The notes under the pieces were generated by a model. The model made no database searches. It was not told the DNA's origin and worked only from the letters and a program-made list of their open reading frames with translations. From positions 1 through 6,700 of the forward strand of contig CAAFNI010000215.1 of NCBI GenBank assembly GCA_900764215.1: a DNA stretch of 6,700 nt. The letters are read 5' to 3'. The stretch is from an uncultured Sutterella sp. (GTDB lineage: Bacteria > Pseudomonadota > Gammaproteobacteria > Burkholderiales > Burkholderiaceae_F). Below, one piece after another: positions 1 to 6,246 of this stretch. The translations under genes were made by a program, and so were the position numbers. Position 1 is the stretch's first letter. Each line of letters begins with the position of its first letter.

Positions 1-1
1 G

Positions 2-838
2 GTCGACGCCCGCATCATTCCAAGGCGTCCCGCTCCGCAGTCCGGCGTCCCTGTTCCGCGAATCGAACGGGCGCCCTCAGCCGTCGGCGCAGCCGCCATC
101 ACCAGCATTCTCGACGACATTGAGGATCCGGCCCTCCGCGCCACGATGCAGCGGCTGCGCGACGTCATCACGCCCGGAGAGAGCAACCGTCGCCGCCTTC
201 TCGAAGAAAGGCTCGGACGGGAGTCCATCGAGCTGAGCACCGAACGCATGCGGCTCGCCACGCTCGTCTCGGACCTGACGCACGGCATTGACGCGGCGAT
301 CATCCCCACGGAGGAGGAGGCTCGGGACTATCCCAGACTTGAGGCGGAACGGGCGCGAAAGCTCGGACTGCAGGCCGAGCAGATCGACCGCCGGCGGACG
401 GCCTCCCGAAGACTCGAGCGCATTGACGCCAGACTTGAGACCATCAACCGGGCGCTCGAGCTTCTGCCCTCGAACGTGCAGGCCGCAGAGGCCGCGCTCC
501 TCACGCCGGAAGCCGACGACGAACCCGTTGCGCCCCCCGAACCTCGCGTCTCCGCGGCCGCTGCGGCGGCCATCGCCTCGCTTGCGCGTGAAACGCCGTC
601 TCCCCGCATGCGCAAGGCTCTGATGAGCCATCTTTCGACGCTCGCCCCTGACGACGCCCGTTATCCGGACGCCCTTCACGCCGACATCCGACGAGAGGCG
701 GAACGCCTCTCTATGATCGACAATCCTTCGCCAGAAAACACAAAGCGCCTTGCGCAGCTTCTGGAAGCCGCCAAGGCGCTTGCGGAGCATCCGGAGGACG
801 CACGCGGGATCGCACAGTCGCTTTACGGTCTGGTCTGA
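2..838 (+). CDS. Hypothetical charged helical protein, 5' end outside the window
   Basis: I do not recognise this protein. The frame is open from base 2 to a TGA at 836-838, giving 278 visible residues. The first ATG (146-148) has no purine-rich ribosome site close upstream (the nearest GAGG is about 20 nt away), and the frame stays open and codon-biased before it. The real start is therefore probably outside the window. Third codon positions are rich in G/C, as in the neighbouring genes, which supports real coding. Visible residues about 60-92 and 104-156 are rich in Arg, Glu, Leu and Ala and look helical, probably coiled coil. Residues about 169-196 are a Pro/Ala-rich linker. The rest is a second helical segment ending in 'AQSLYGLV'. 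I see no membrane segment, Cys/His cluster or catalytic motif in the visible part. It converges on lpxC and overlaps its last 16 bases, so it is not in the dcw operon. A structural, DNA-associated or regulatory role cannot be told apart. Confidence 0.7.
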   Translation, partial: VDARIIPRRPAPQSGVPVPRIERAPSAVGAAAITSILDDIEDPALRATMQRLRDVITPGESNRRRLLEERLGRESIELSTERMRLATLVSDLTHGIDAAIIPTEEEARDYPRLEAERARKLGLQAEQIDRRRTASRRLERIDARLETINRALELLPSNVQAAEAALLTPEADDEPVAPPEPRVSAAAAAAIASLARETPSPRMRKALMSHLSTLAPDDARYPDALHADIRREAERLSMIDNPSPENTKRLAQLLEAAKALAEHPEDARGIAQSLYGLV

Positions 839-1743
839 TCCGCCTTCTGCATCCAGAAATCCACCGGACAGTCTTCAGCCCTTTCAAAGGTCGCCCACTC
901 CCAGGCCGACTCATCGGCAAGGAGCGCGCGCAGAAGCTGATTGTTGAGACCGTGCCCCGACTTGTGCGCGACATAGTGGGCAAGCAGCGGGTGGCCGAGC
1001 ACGTAGAGGTCCCCCATTGCGTCCAGGATCTTGTGCTTGACGAATTCGTCGTTTTCTCGAAGACCGCCGGGATTGAGAATGCGGAATTCATCCATCACGA
1101 TGGCATTTTCGAGCGAGCCGCCTTGTGCGAGCCCCATGCGGCGAAGCATCTCCACGTCCTGGACGAACCCGAACGTGCGGGCGCGCGAAACCGCCTGCTC
1201 GTAGGTGACGCGCGAGAAGTCCACGTCGGCCGTCTGATCCGTCCTGTCGATCGCCGGATGGCCGAAGGCAATGCCGAAGGTGAGACGAAAGCCCTCATGC
1301 GGCTCCAGCCTGGCAAGCTTGTCGCCCTCGCGAACCTCGACGGGCTTGAGCACCCGCACGAAGCGCTTGGGCGCCTCCTGCTCGACGATGCCCGCCTGAT
1401 GCAGCAGAAAGACAAAGCTCGCGCCCGAACCGTCCATGATCGGAATCTCGGCCGAGTCCACTTCGACGATCACATTGTCGACGCCCAAGCCGTTGAAGGC
1501 GCTCATCAAATGCTCGATGGTCGCGACGGCGGCCTTGCCGACATTGACCGTCGTGGCCATGCGCGTGTCGTTCACGTTGAGCGGATGCGCGGGAATCTCA
1601 ACCGCAGGACGAATGTCCACGCGCTTGTAGAGAATGCCCGTATCGGGCTCCGCAGGGCGAAGCACGAGATGAACCTTGCGTCCGCTGTGAAGCCCGATTC
1701 CAACGGTCTCAACGGATTGTCTGAGCGTGCGCTGCTTGAACAT
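823..1743 (-). CDS. lpxC: UDP-3-O-acyl-N-acetylglucosamine deacetylase LpxC
   Basis: LpxC is the cytoplasmic zinc enzyme that removes the acetyl group from UDP-3-O-(3-hydroxyacyl)-GlcNAc, the first committed step of lipid A synthesis. The 306 residues match the usual length (E. coli 305). The N-terminus 'MFKQRTLRQSVETVGIGLHS' is typical of the family. Zinc ligands are visible as H78 (in 'TIEHL'), H237 and D241 (in 'HKILDAMGDL'). Catalytic residues E77 and H264 ('KSGHGLNN') are present, as is the 'IPIMDGSGASF' motif. I chose the ATG at 1741-1743 because GGAG (plus-strand CTCC, 1751-1754) lies 7 nt upstream. An in-frame ATG at 1794 would add 17 non-conserved residues encoded by a hairpin. The gene follows ftsZ after 81 nt containing that hairpin. 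Its C-terminus, 'KADQTRP', lacks the non-polar AVLA-type tail that E. coli LpxC uses for FtsH-dependent turnover, so its turnover signal may differ (inference). It ends inside the 3' end of the convergent plus-strand gene. Confidence 0.97.
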   Translation of the reverse strand: MFKQRTLRQSVETVGIGLHSGRKVHLVLRPAEPDTGILYKRVDIRPAVEIPAHPLNVNDTRMATTVNVGKAAVATIEHLMSAFNGLGVDNVIVEVDSAEIPIMDGSGASFVFLLHQAGIVEQEAPKRFVRVLKPVEVREGDKLARLEPHEGFRLTFGIAFGHPAIDRTDQTADVDFSRVTYEQAVSRARTFGFVQDVEMLRRMGLAQGGSLENAIVMDEFRILNPGGLRENDEFVKHKILDAMGDLYVLGHPLLAHYVAHKSGHGLNNQLLRALLADESAWEWATFERAEDCPVDFWMQKADQTRP

Positions 1744-1763
1744 GAGGAAACTCCGTACGAAAA

Positions 1764-1782
1764 CCGGCGCTTGATGCGCCGG
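1764..1782 (-). terminator. GC-rich hairpin with short U run between ftsZ and lpxC
   Basis: A perfect 7-bp stem, CCGGCGC/GCGCCGG, surrounds a 5-nt loop (1771-1775). Read on the minus strand, an AAGAAAG tract precedes it and TTTTCG follows, the form of an intrinsic terminator with a short U run. In the plus direction the same stem is followed by CTTTCTT, so it could also stop antisense transcription heading into ftsZ. The stem ends only 20 nt before the lpxC ATG, with the lpxC ribosome site (1751-1754) between. The U run is short, so partial termination or attenuation is more likely than a full stop. A smaller 5-bp hairpin (GCGGG/CCCGC, 1801-1815) lies between it and the ftsZ stop codon. Confidence 0.6.
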
Positions 1783-1824
1783 CTTTCTTAGCACCCTTCC
1801 GCGGGGCTCTCCCGCAGAAGCGGC

Positions 1825-2961
1825 TTAATCCATCAGATATCTCGGAATGGAGATCTTGGGCGCATCCGACGCTTCGTCCGACTTCTCTGCAGAAAGTTCT
1901 GGCGCGTCGTTCTCCTGCCCCTGACCGCTAGTCGGCTTCTTCGTGCCCACAGAAGGATCAAAGATGCTGGGCGTCTGAACGCCGCCAGAGGATTCCCCTG
2001 CATCAAGCGGCCTGTCGAGCCCGGTCGCGACGAGGGTCACGCGGATTTCGTCTCCCATTTCTTCGGAAATGGCCGAGCCGAAGATCACGATGGCGCTCTT
2101 GTGAACGAAAGTGTTGAGCACCGCCATGGCTTCCTTGATTTCCGCCAGCGTAACGGACTCGTTGCCCGTAAAGTAGGCGAGAAGGCCGCGGGCGCCCTGA
2201 AGATTCGCGCCTTCGAGAAGCGGACAGGCGATGGCCTTTTCCGCAGCCACGCGGGCGCGGTCCGGACCGGAGGCGGATGCCAGGCCGATGATGGCCGTTC
2301 CGCGCTCGCTCATGACGGTCTTGAGATCCTCAAAGTCGACATTGATGGTGCCCGGCGTGTGGATGATTTCCGCAATGCCCACGCATGCCTTGTAGAGCAC
2401 CTCGTTGCTCATTTCAAAGCATTCCTTCATCGTGGCGTTCGGGGGGCATTCGCTCTCGAGCTTCTCATTGAGAATCACGATCATCGAATCGACCTTGTCC
2501 TTGAGGTTCTCAATGCCTTTTTCGGCGCAACGCATGCGGCGTCCGCCTTCAAAGCTGAAGGGCTTGGTCACGACGGCCACCGTAAGAATGCCCATTTCCT
2601 TGGCAATCTCGGCGATGACCGGTGCGGCGCCCGTGCCCGTGCCGCCGCCCATGCCGGCTGTGATGAAGAGCAGATGCGCGCCGCGGATGGCCTCGGCCAC
2701 CTGCTCGCGCTTTTCCTGAGCTGCGGCCGCGCCGACTTCCGGACGAGCGCCGGCACCGAGCCCCGTGGAGCCGAGCTGGATGTTCACGTGTGCGCGCGAA
2801 CGAGACAGGGCCTGATGGTCCGTGTTCGCGGCGATAAATTCGATACCCTTGGCCCCGTGCGTGATCATGTGCTCAACGGCGTTTCCACCGCCGCCGCCCA
2901 CGCCGATCACCTTGATGACGGTGTTCAGAGGATCAAGTTCCTGCAGGATCTCAAAAGGCAT
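1825..2961 (-). CDS. ftsZ: Cell division GTPase FtsZ
   Basis: FtsZ is the tubulin-like GTPase that polymerises at midcell into the Z ring. The protein has 378 residues (E. coli 383). The GTP-binding signature GGGTGTG is at residues 105-111, after the N-terminal glycine-rich 'GVGGGGGNAVEHM' (20-32) and 'NTDHQAL' (46-52). The T7 synergy loop 'NVDFED' at 207-212 supplies N207, D209 and D212, which complete the GTPase site of the next subunit. Residues 170-195 contain three cysteines (C172, C181, C193) and differ from familiar FtsZ sequences. The globular domain ends near 318. A roughly 50-residue acidic, Ser/Pro/Gly-rich linker follows, then the C-terminal peptide 'ISIPRYLMD' (370-378), which keeps the I-P-x-aromatic-L core that binds FtsA. 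The start ATG (2959-2961) has GGGG (plus-strand CCCC, 2968-2971) 6 nt upstream, a modest ribosome site. The gene lies 95 nt after ftsA, a wider gap than elsewhere in the operon. Confidence 0.98.
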   Translation of the reverse strand: MPFEILQELDPLNTVIKVIGVGGGGGNAVEHMITHGAKGIEFIAANTDHQALSRSRAHVNIQLGSTGLGAGARPEVGAAAAQEKREQVAEAIRGAHLLFITAGMGGGTGTGAAPVIAEIAKEMGILTVAVVTKPFSFEGGRRMRCAEKGIENLKDKVDSMIVILNEKLESECPPNATMKECFEMSNEVLYKACVGIAEIIHTPGTINVDFEDLKTVMSERGTAIIGLASASGPDRARVAAEKAIACPLLEGANLQGARGLLAYFTGNESVTLAEIKEAMAVLNTFVHKSAIVIFGSAISEEMGDEIRVTLVATGLDRPLDAGESSGGVQTPSIFDPSVGTKKPTSGQGQENDAPELSAEKSDEASDAPKISIPRYLMD

Positions 2962-2989
2962 TTTCTACCCCAAAATGTCGAATCTTTTA

Positions 2990-2995
2990 ATTATG
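2990..2995 (-). promoter_or_regulatory. Possible -10 element ahead of ftsZ
   Basis: The ftsA-ftsZ gap (2962-3056) is AT-richer than its surroundings near ftsZ. On the minus strand it contains CATAAT, one mismatch from the sigma-70 -10 consensus TATAAT, followed by TAAAAG. Transcription from it would start roughly 20 nt before the ftsZ ribosome site and ATG. No convincing -35 (TTGACA-like) box sits 16-18 nt upstream, so this is a weak candidate. It fits the general pattern that ftsZ often has extra promoters near its start in dcw clusters. Confidence 0.25.
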
Positions 2996-3056
2996 GCGGA
3001 GATTTGGCTTTTCTGCTTGCCGGCGCGCGGTCGTCGACGGCCTCGCCCGCACAAGT

Positions 3057-4289
3057 TCAGTAGGCTCCAAGAAATACGGTCTTGAGCCTGCCCTTCAGGC
3101 TCCCGAGAGACGGCGTTCTGATGCGCCCTTCGTCCCCCGCAGCGCGGCTCTTGTCCGCGGCCATGATGAGGCCGGCGGCAACGCTCGCATTGGGCCTCAT
3201 CGCCAAGGCGTTCCTCTCGTCAAAGCAAAGCGGGACGCCGATGCGGACGGGAACTCCGAAAACGCTTCGCGCGACCTCGTCGATGGCGCGCAGATTGGCT
3301 CCGCCGCCCGTGATGACCACGACGTTGACCTTGTCAAGGCAACCGGCCTTCTCCACGATGTCCCGATAGATGCGAAAGAGCTCCCGTGCGCGCTCCTGGA
3401 GCGTCTGCACGATCAGGCTCCGGGAGCAAAGCGGACTGCCGCGTCCTTCCTCAATTGAGGGACGCACGCTTTCGCCTGGCAGCACGCCGGCGGGGCTGCA
3501 GCTTCCGAACCGGATCTTGACCTCCTCAGCCTGCGCAAGCGTCAGGCCGAAGATCGCGCTGAGGTCGCGCGTGAAGAATTCCGAACCGAAGGGCCGCACG
3601 AGCGTCAGCAGCGTCTGATGCTCATACACGAGCGTCATGGACGTCGTTTCCGCTCCCATGTCGATGACGAGCGCGCCGACGTAATGATCCGCCTCCTGCG
3701 TCACAGAGAGCGCGGCCGCGATCGGATGCGGTTCGTACCCGGCAAGGTCGATGCCCGACCTCAGGAGGCTCCGCTTCATGTTTTCGGCGTTCTTCACCGA
3801 AGCGTAGACGCAATGGTAGTAGGCCGTCAGCTTGTCCCCCATGAGCCCGACCGGCGTGAACGTATGCGTGTCGCCGCACGTATAGCCCTGCGGGATCATC
3901 TTGATGAGCTGCTTGCCCTGCCGACGGCCGTGCTCGCGCGCATTGATGTCGGCCGCCTCCATGTCCGCGGGCTTCACTTCGTTGCCTCGCACGATGGCCG
4001 TGCCTATGCAGTTTTCACTCGTCAGCGTGGAGCCGCCGATCGCGACCCATGCGTTCGTGAGCTCCGGAAGGTTGCCCGAAGAACGCGCCTCGCGCACCGC
4101 CGCCTTGACGTCATCAACCGCCGCATTGAGATCCGTCACGATGCCTTTGCGAACGCCGAGCGAGTCCCTGTAGCTGTAGCCGCAGATGCGATATTTTCCC
4201 GCCTCCTTCGGCGACGGGACCGCCACGACGCACAGCACCTTGTGGGAGCCGATGTCGAGACCGACAAGATAATCATTCGGGTTGTTCAT
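3057..4289 (-). CDS. ftsA: Cell division protein FtsA, actin-like membrane tether of FtsZ
   Basis: FtsA is an actin/Hsp70-fold ATP-binding protein that anchors FtsZ polymers to the inner membrane and recruits later division proteins. From the chosen ATG it has 410 residues (E. coli 420). Visible motifs are the phosphate-1 loop 'VGLDIGSHKV' (9-18), a 1C-type insert domain at about 84-165, phosphate-2 'VIDMGAETTSM' (208-218), and the adenosine motif in 'VVITGGGANLRAIDEVA' (324-340). The C-terminus 'SLKGRLKTVFLGAY' (397-410) is basic and hydrophobic, as expected for the amphipathic membrane-targeting helix. Residues about 264-288 are a variable loop with little resemblance to E. coli FtsA. I chose the ATG at 4287-4289 because conserved homology starts right after it. 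The best ribosome site (GAGGAG, plus-strand CTCCTC 4309-4314) is 19 nt upstream of this ATG but 7 nt from an in-frame CTG, so the exact start is uncertain by about four codons. The first 17 nt overlap the end of ftsQ, suggesting translational coupling. Confidence 0.96.
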   Translation of the reverse strand: MNNPNDYLVGLDIGSHKVLCVVAVPSPKEAGKYRICGYSYRDSLGVRKGIVTDLNAAVDDVKAAVREARSSGNLPELTNAWVAIGGSTLTSENCIGTAIVRGNEVKPADMEAADINAREHGRRQGKQLIKMIPQGYTCGDTHTFTPVGLMGDKLTAYYHCVYASVKNAENMKRSLLRSGIDLAGYEPHPIAAALSVTQEADHYVGALVIDMGAETTSMTLVYEHQTLLTLVRPFGSEFFTRDLSAIFGLTLAQAEEVKIRFGSCSPAGVLPGESVRPSIEEGRGSPLCSRSLIVQTLQERARELFRIYRDIVEKAGCLDKVNVVVITGGGANLRAIDEVARSVFGVPVRIGVPLCFDERNALAMRPNASVAAGLIMAADKSRAAGDEGRIRTPSLGSLKGRLKTVFLGAY

Positions 4290-5214
4290 CGTGCTGTGCA
4301 GTCCCGGACTCCTCATCCGGAACATCCGTATCCGTTGTTTTTTCAGCTTCCCGCAGTTTTCGAATGGCCTCGCGGTCGGGAAGCGTGGCCGCGAACGCCC
4401 TTTCGTAGCGAAGATCAATGGAGGCGGGCGGGCCATCCATCAGCTCGACCACTCGCGGATAGGCTGCGGCAAGATCGGCAACCTTCGCCACAACGCTCGC
4501 TCCGCCGTCCTCCCGACCGAGCTCCACGCGCGTGGGCGGAATGTCCCCCGAGGCCATCACAAAGCTCCAGCCGCCTCGATCGCTGCAGGTGATGTCCGTC
4601 ACCGTCGCGCCGATCGAGCGCAGCGCTCGGGAGAACTCTCGATAGTAGCGCGCAATCTGAACCGTTTGTCCCGCCGGGCCATAAAAATTGGGAAGCGGCT
4701 CGGACGGATTGTCCCGTTCGTCCGGATTCGCCGAAAAAAGCACGCCGTCCGGATCCACCAGACGTCCGTCCTCGTAAAGCGCAAAAGCGCTGTAGGTTTC
4801 CACGGCGACGCGAAGGCCGTCGGGCCATATTCTTCTCACCACGGCCCGCTTCACCCAAGGCACCGTCTCAGCCGCCCGGCGAACCTCATCAAGATCCTCC
4901 GTGAAGAAGTTTCCGCGTATGGCAGGCTCGACAGCCTGCTTGACTCGATCGACGGGGACGCGCGTCAGGTCTCCCTCGACTTCAAGCGTCGAGAAGTCAA
5001 AGACCGGCAGGCGCACGACGGCATCGGCCGCACGCTCCACCCCGAGCAACAGCGCGACCGCCGCCGCCAGCCCCCCGACCGCCTTCACCCAGAAGCGAAG
5101 GCTGGCGCGGCGAGCCTCGCGGGCCTGCTCCCGGGCGCGCGCCTGCGCGCGGCGCACGAGCGCCTCCTCGGCCTCTGCGGTCTCGGGTGGGTTTTCGGGA
5201 TGCTCGATCTTCAT
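4273..5214 (-). CDS. ftsQ: Cell division protein FtsQ
   Basis: FtsQ is a bitopic inner-membrane protein that links the cytoplasmic Z ring to FtsB/FtsL and the septal peptidoglycan synthases. The 313 residues exceed E. coli's 276. The surplus lies mainly in a longer cytoplasmic N-terminus and an acidic C-terminal tail. Residues 1-41 are cytoplasmic, Glu-rich and then strongly Arg/Ala-rich (20-40). One membrane segment follows at about 42-60. The periplasmic POTRA domain spans about 71-139, ending in 'VPWVKRAVVRRIWPDGLRVA' (118-137). The FtsQ beta domain contains 'LPNFYGPAGQ' (174-183), 'VELGREDG' (230-237) and 'IDLRYERAFAATLPD' (266-280), all recognisable in the family. Residues after 285 are a hydrophilic tail. 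The start ATG (5212-5214) has GGAG (plus-strand CTCC, 5224-5227) 9 nt upstream. It follows ddlB after 40 nt and overlaps the ftsA start, so it sits within one transcript. Confidence 0.95.
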   Translation of the reverse strand: MKIEHPENPPETAEAEEALVRRAQARAREQAREARRASLRFWVKAVGGLAAAVALLLGVERAADAVVRLPVFDFSTLEVEGDLTRVPVDRVKQAVEPAIRGNFFTEDLDEVRRAAETVPWVKRAVVRRIWPDGLRVAVETYSAFALYEDGRLVDPDGVLFSANPDERDNPSEPLPNFYGPAGQTVQIARYYREFSRALRSIGATVTDITCSDRGGWSFVMASGDIPPTRVELGREDGGASVVAKVADLAAAYPRVVELMDGPPASIDLRYERAFAATLPDREAIRKLREAEKTTDTDVPDEESGTAQHDEQPE

Positions 5215-5254
5215 CCGACGGCTCTCCGCCTCTCGTCAGCCACTGCCGCGCGCG

Positions 5255-6187
5255 TCAATCGCAGCGCGCAAGCGAAAGCACCTTCAGGCACAAATCGGCA
5301 TAATCCATGCCGACGGCGCGCGCCGCCATCGGCACGAGCGAATGCGGCGTCATGCCGGGCGACGTATTGATTTCAAGAAGCGCAAAGGAGCCGTCGGCGC
5401 GCTGAAGCGCATCGATGCGGGACCAGCCTCGCGCGCCCACGGCGGCAAAGGCGCGCTCGCAGAGCTCGCGGAGCATGCCGGCGTCCTCTGCCGCGAGGCT
5501 TGCGGGGCAGTCGTACTGCACGGCGTCGCCGTAGTATTTGTTGTTGAAGTCATAGTCCCCTTCAGGGGCGCGAATTTCGATCACGGGAAGCGCTCGGCCG
5601 TCCAGCACGGCGATCGTGAACTCGCGCCCGTGAATGTATTCCTCCACAAGCACCTCGTCGCCGCCAACGCCCGCAGCATCCTCGAGCGCCTTGCGAAGCG
5701 TCGCGACGCTCGGCCGGGCAAGCTTGGTCACGCCGATCGAAGAGCCGTCATGCGCAGGCTTGACCACGAGCCCGGTCGCGCCGAGGCGCGAAATGGCAGT
5801 CTCGAGCTCGGCATCGTCCGCCTTCGGATCGATCATGACGCCTTCCGGCACCGGAATGCCCGCGCTTCTCCACACGCGCTTCGTCAGATCCTTGTCGATC
5901 GCCATGGCGCTGGCCGTCACGCCGGGGCCAGTGTACGGAATTCCAAGATAGTTGAGCACGCCCTGAATGGTGCCGTCCTCGCCGAGCCGGCCGTGCAATG
6001 CAATGAACGCACGATCAAATCCGCCCTTTTCAAGCTTTTCAAGGCCGTCGGCCTTCGGATCAAACTTGACGACTTCGACGCCCTTCGAACGAAGCGCCTC
6101 GTAGACGCCCTCGCCCGACATCAGAGAGACTTCGCGCTCGGAGGAGACGCCGCCCATCAGAAGGACGACACGACCAAAATTTTCCAT
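5255..6187 (-). CDS. ddlB: D-alanine--D-alanine ligase (DdlB type)
   Basis: This cytoplasmic ATP-grasp enzyme joins two D-alanines into the dipeptide that MurF adds to the peptidoglycan precursor. The 310 residues match the family (E. coli DdlB 306). The N-terminal domain has 'GGVSSEREVS' (12-21) with the substrate-binding E17, and the family signature 'HGRLGEDGTIQG' (65-76). The ATP-grasp part has 'KPAHDGSSIG' (143-152) with S150, and the omega-loop 'NNKYYGD' (215-221), whose Y218 completes the Glu-Ser-Tyr triad. The metal and product site 'RIDA...LLEINTSPGMT' provides D259, E272 and N274. A Tyr at the key omega-loop position suggests D-Ala-D-Ala and not D-Ala-D-Lac specificity (inference from known ligases). 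I chose the ATG at 6185-6187. AAGGA (plus-strand TCCTT, 6199-6203) lies 11 nt upstream, a little far; an in-frame TTG at 6191-6193 is better spaced but would add only two residues. The same frame is open much further upstream but lacks homology there and overlaps murC. Confidence 0.97.
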   Translation of the reverse strand: MENFGRVVLLMGGVSSEREVSLMSGEGVYEALRSKGVEVVKFDPKADGLEKLEKGGFDRAFIALHGRLGEDGTIQGVLNYLGIPYTGPGVTASAMAIDKDLTKRVWRSAGIPVPEGVMIDPKADDAELETAISRLGATGLVVKPAHDGSSIGVTKLARPSVATLRKALEDAAGVGGDEVLVEEYIHGREFTIAVLDGRALPVIEIRAPEGDYDFNNKYYGDAVQYDCPASLAAEDAGMLRELCERAFAAVGARGWSRIDALQRADGSFALLEINTSPGMTPHSLVPMAARAVGMDYADLCLKVLSLARCD

Positions 6188-6201
6188 CTTCAACACAATC
6201 C

Positions 6202-6225
6202 TTTCCGTTTTTTCATTTCCGTTTT
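6202..6225. repeat. Short direct repeat in the murC-ddlB gap
   Basis: The 10-mer TTTCCGTTTT occurs at 6202-6211 and again at 6216-6225, a period of 14 nt. As transcribed, the gap reads as a purine-rich, A-rich leader (AAAACGGAAA twice) just ahead of the ddlB ribosome site. It is AT-rich compared with the flanking genes. It may simply be an unstructured translation-enhancing leader. I see no promoter or terminator in this 59-nt gap. Confidence 0.5.
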
Positions 6226-6246
6226 GATATCCGCCGATGCCGTGCT

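Noticed and set aside
77..790. Minus-strand open frame (237 codons) opposite the unknown plus-strand gene
   Set aside because: Gly/Arg-rich translation. The plus-strand frame has better codon-position bias and runs open to the window edge, so I prefer it, though neither has a recognised homologue.
952..1791. Plus-strand open frame (279 codons) opposite lpxC
   Set aside because: Mirror frame of a clear LpxC. No motif.
1744..1794. Extended N-terminus of LpxC from an ATG at 1794
   Set aside because: The 17 extra residues have no counterpart in the family and are encoded by the hairpin region. The ATG at 1743 has a well-spaced ribosome site.
2377..2454. Cysteine cluster in FtsZ (C172, C181, C193) as a possible redox or metal site
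   Set aside because: The spacing forms no known metal-binding motif, and the segment is a variable part of FtsZ. Too little to claim a function.
2101..3063. Plus-strand open frame (320 codons) opposite ftsZ
   Set aside because: Antisense shadow of a highly conserved gene. Composition typical of a mirror frame.
3618..4592. Long plus-strand open frame (324 codons) opposite ftsA and ftsQ
   Set aside because: Antisense shadow of ftsA/ftsQ. Arg/His-rich translation with no motif.
4778..4791. AGCGC-AAAA-GCGCT hairpin inside ftsQ
   Set aside because: Only 5 bp, within coding sequence and without a U run. Expected by chance in GC-rich DNA.
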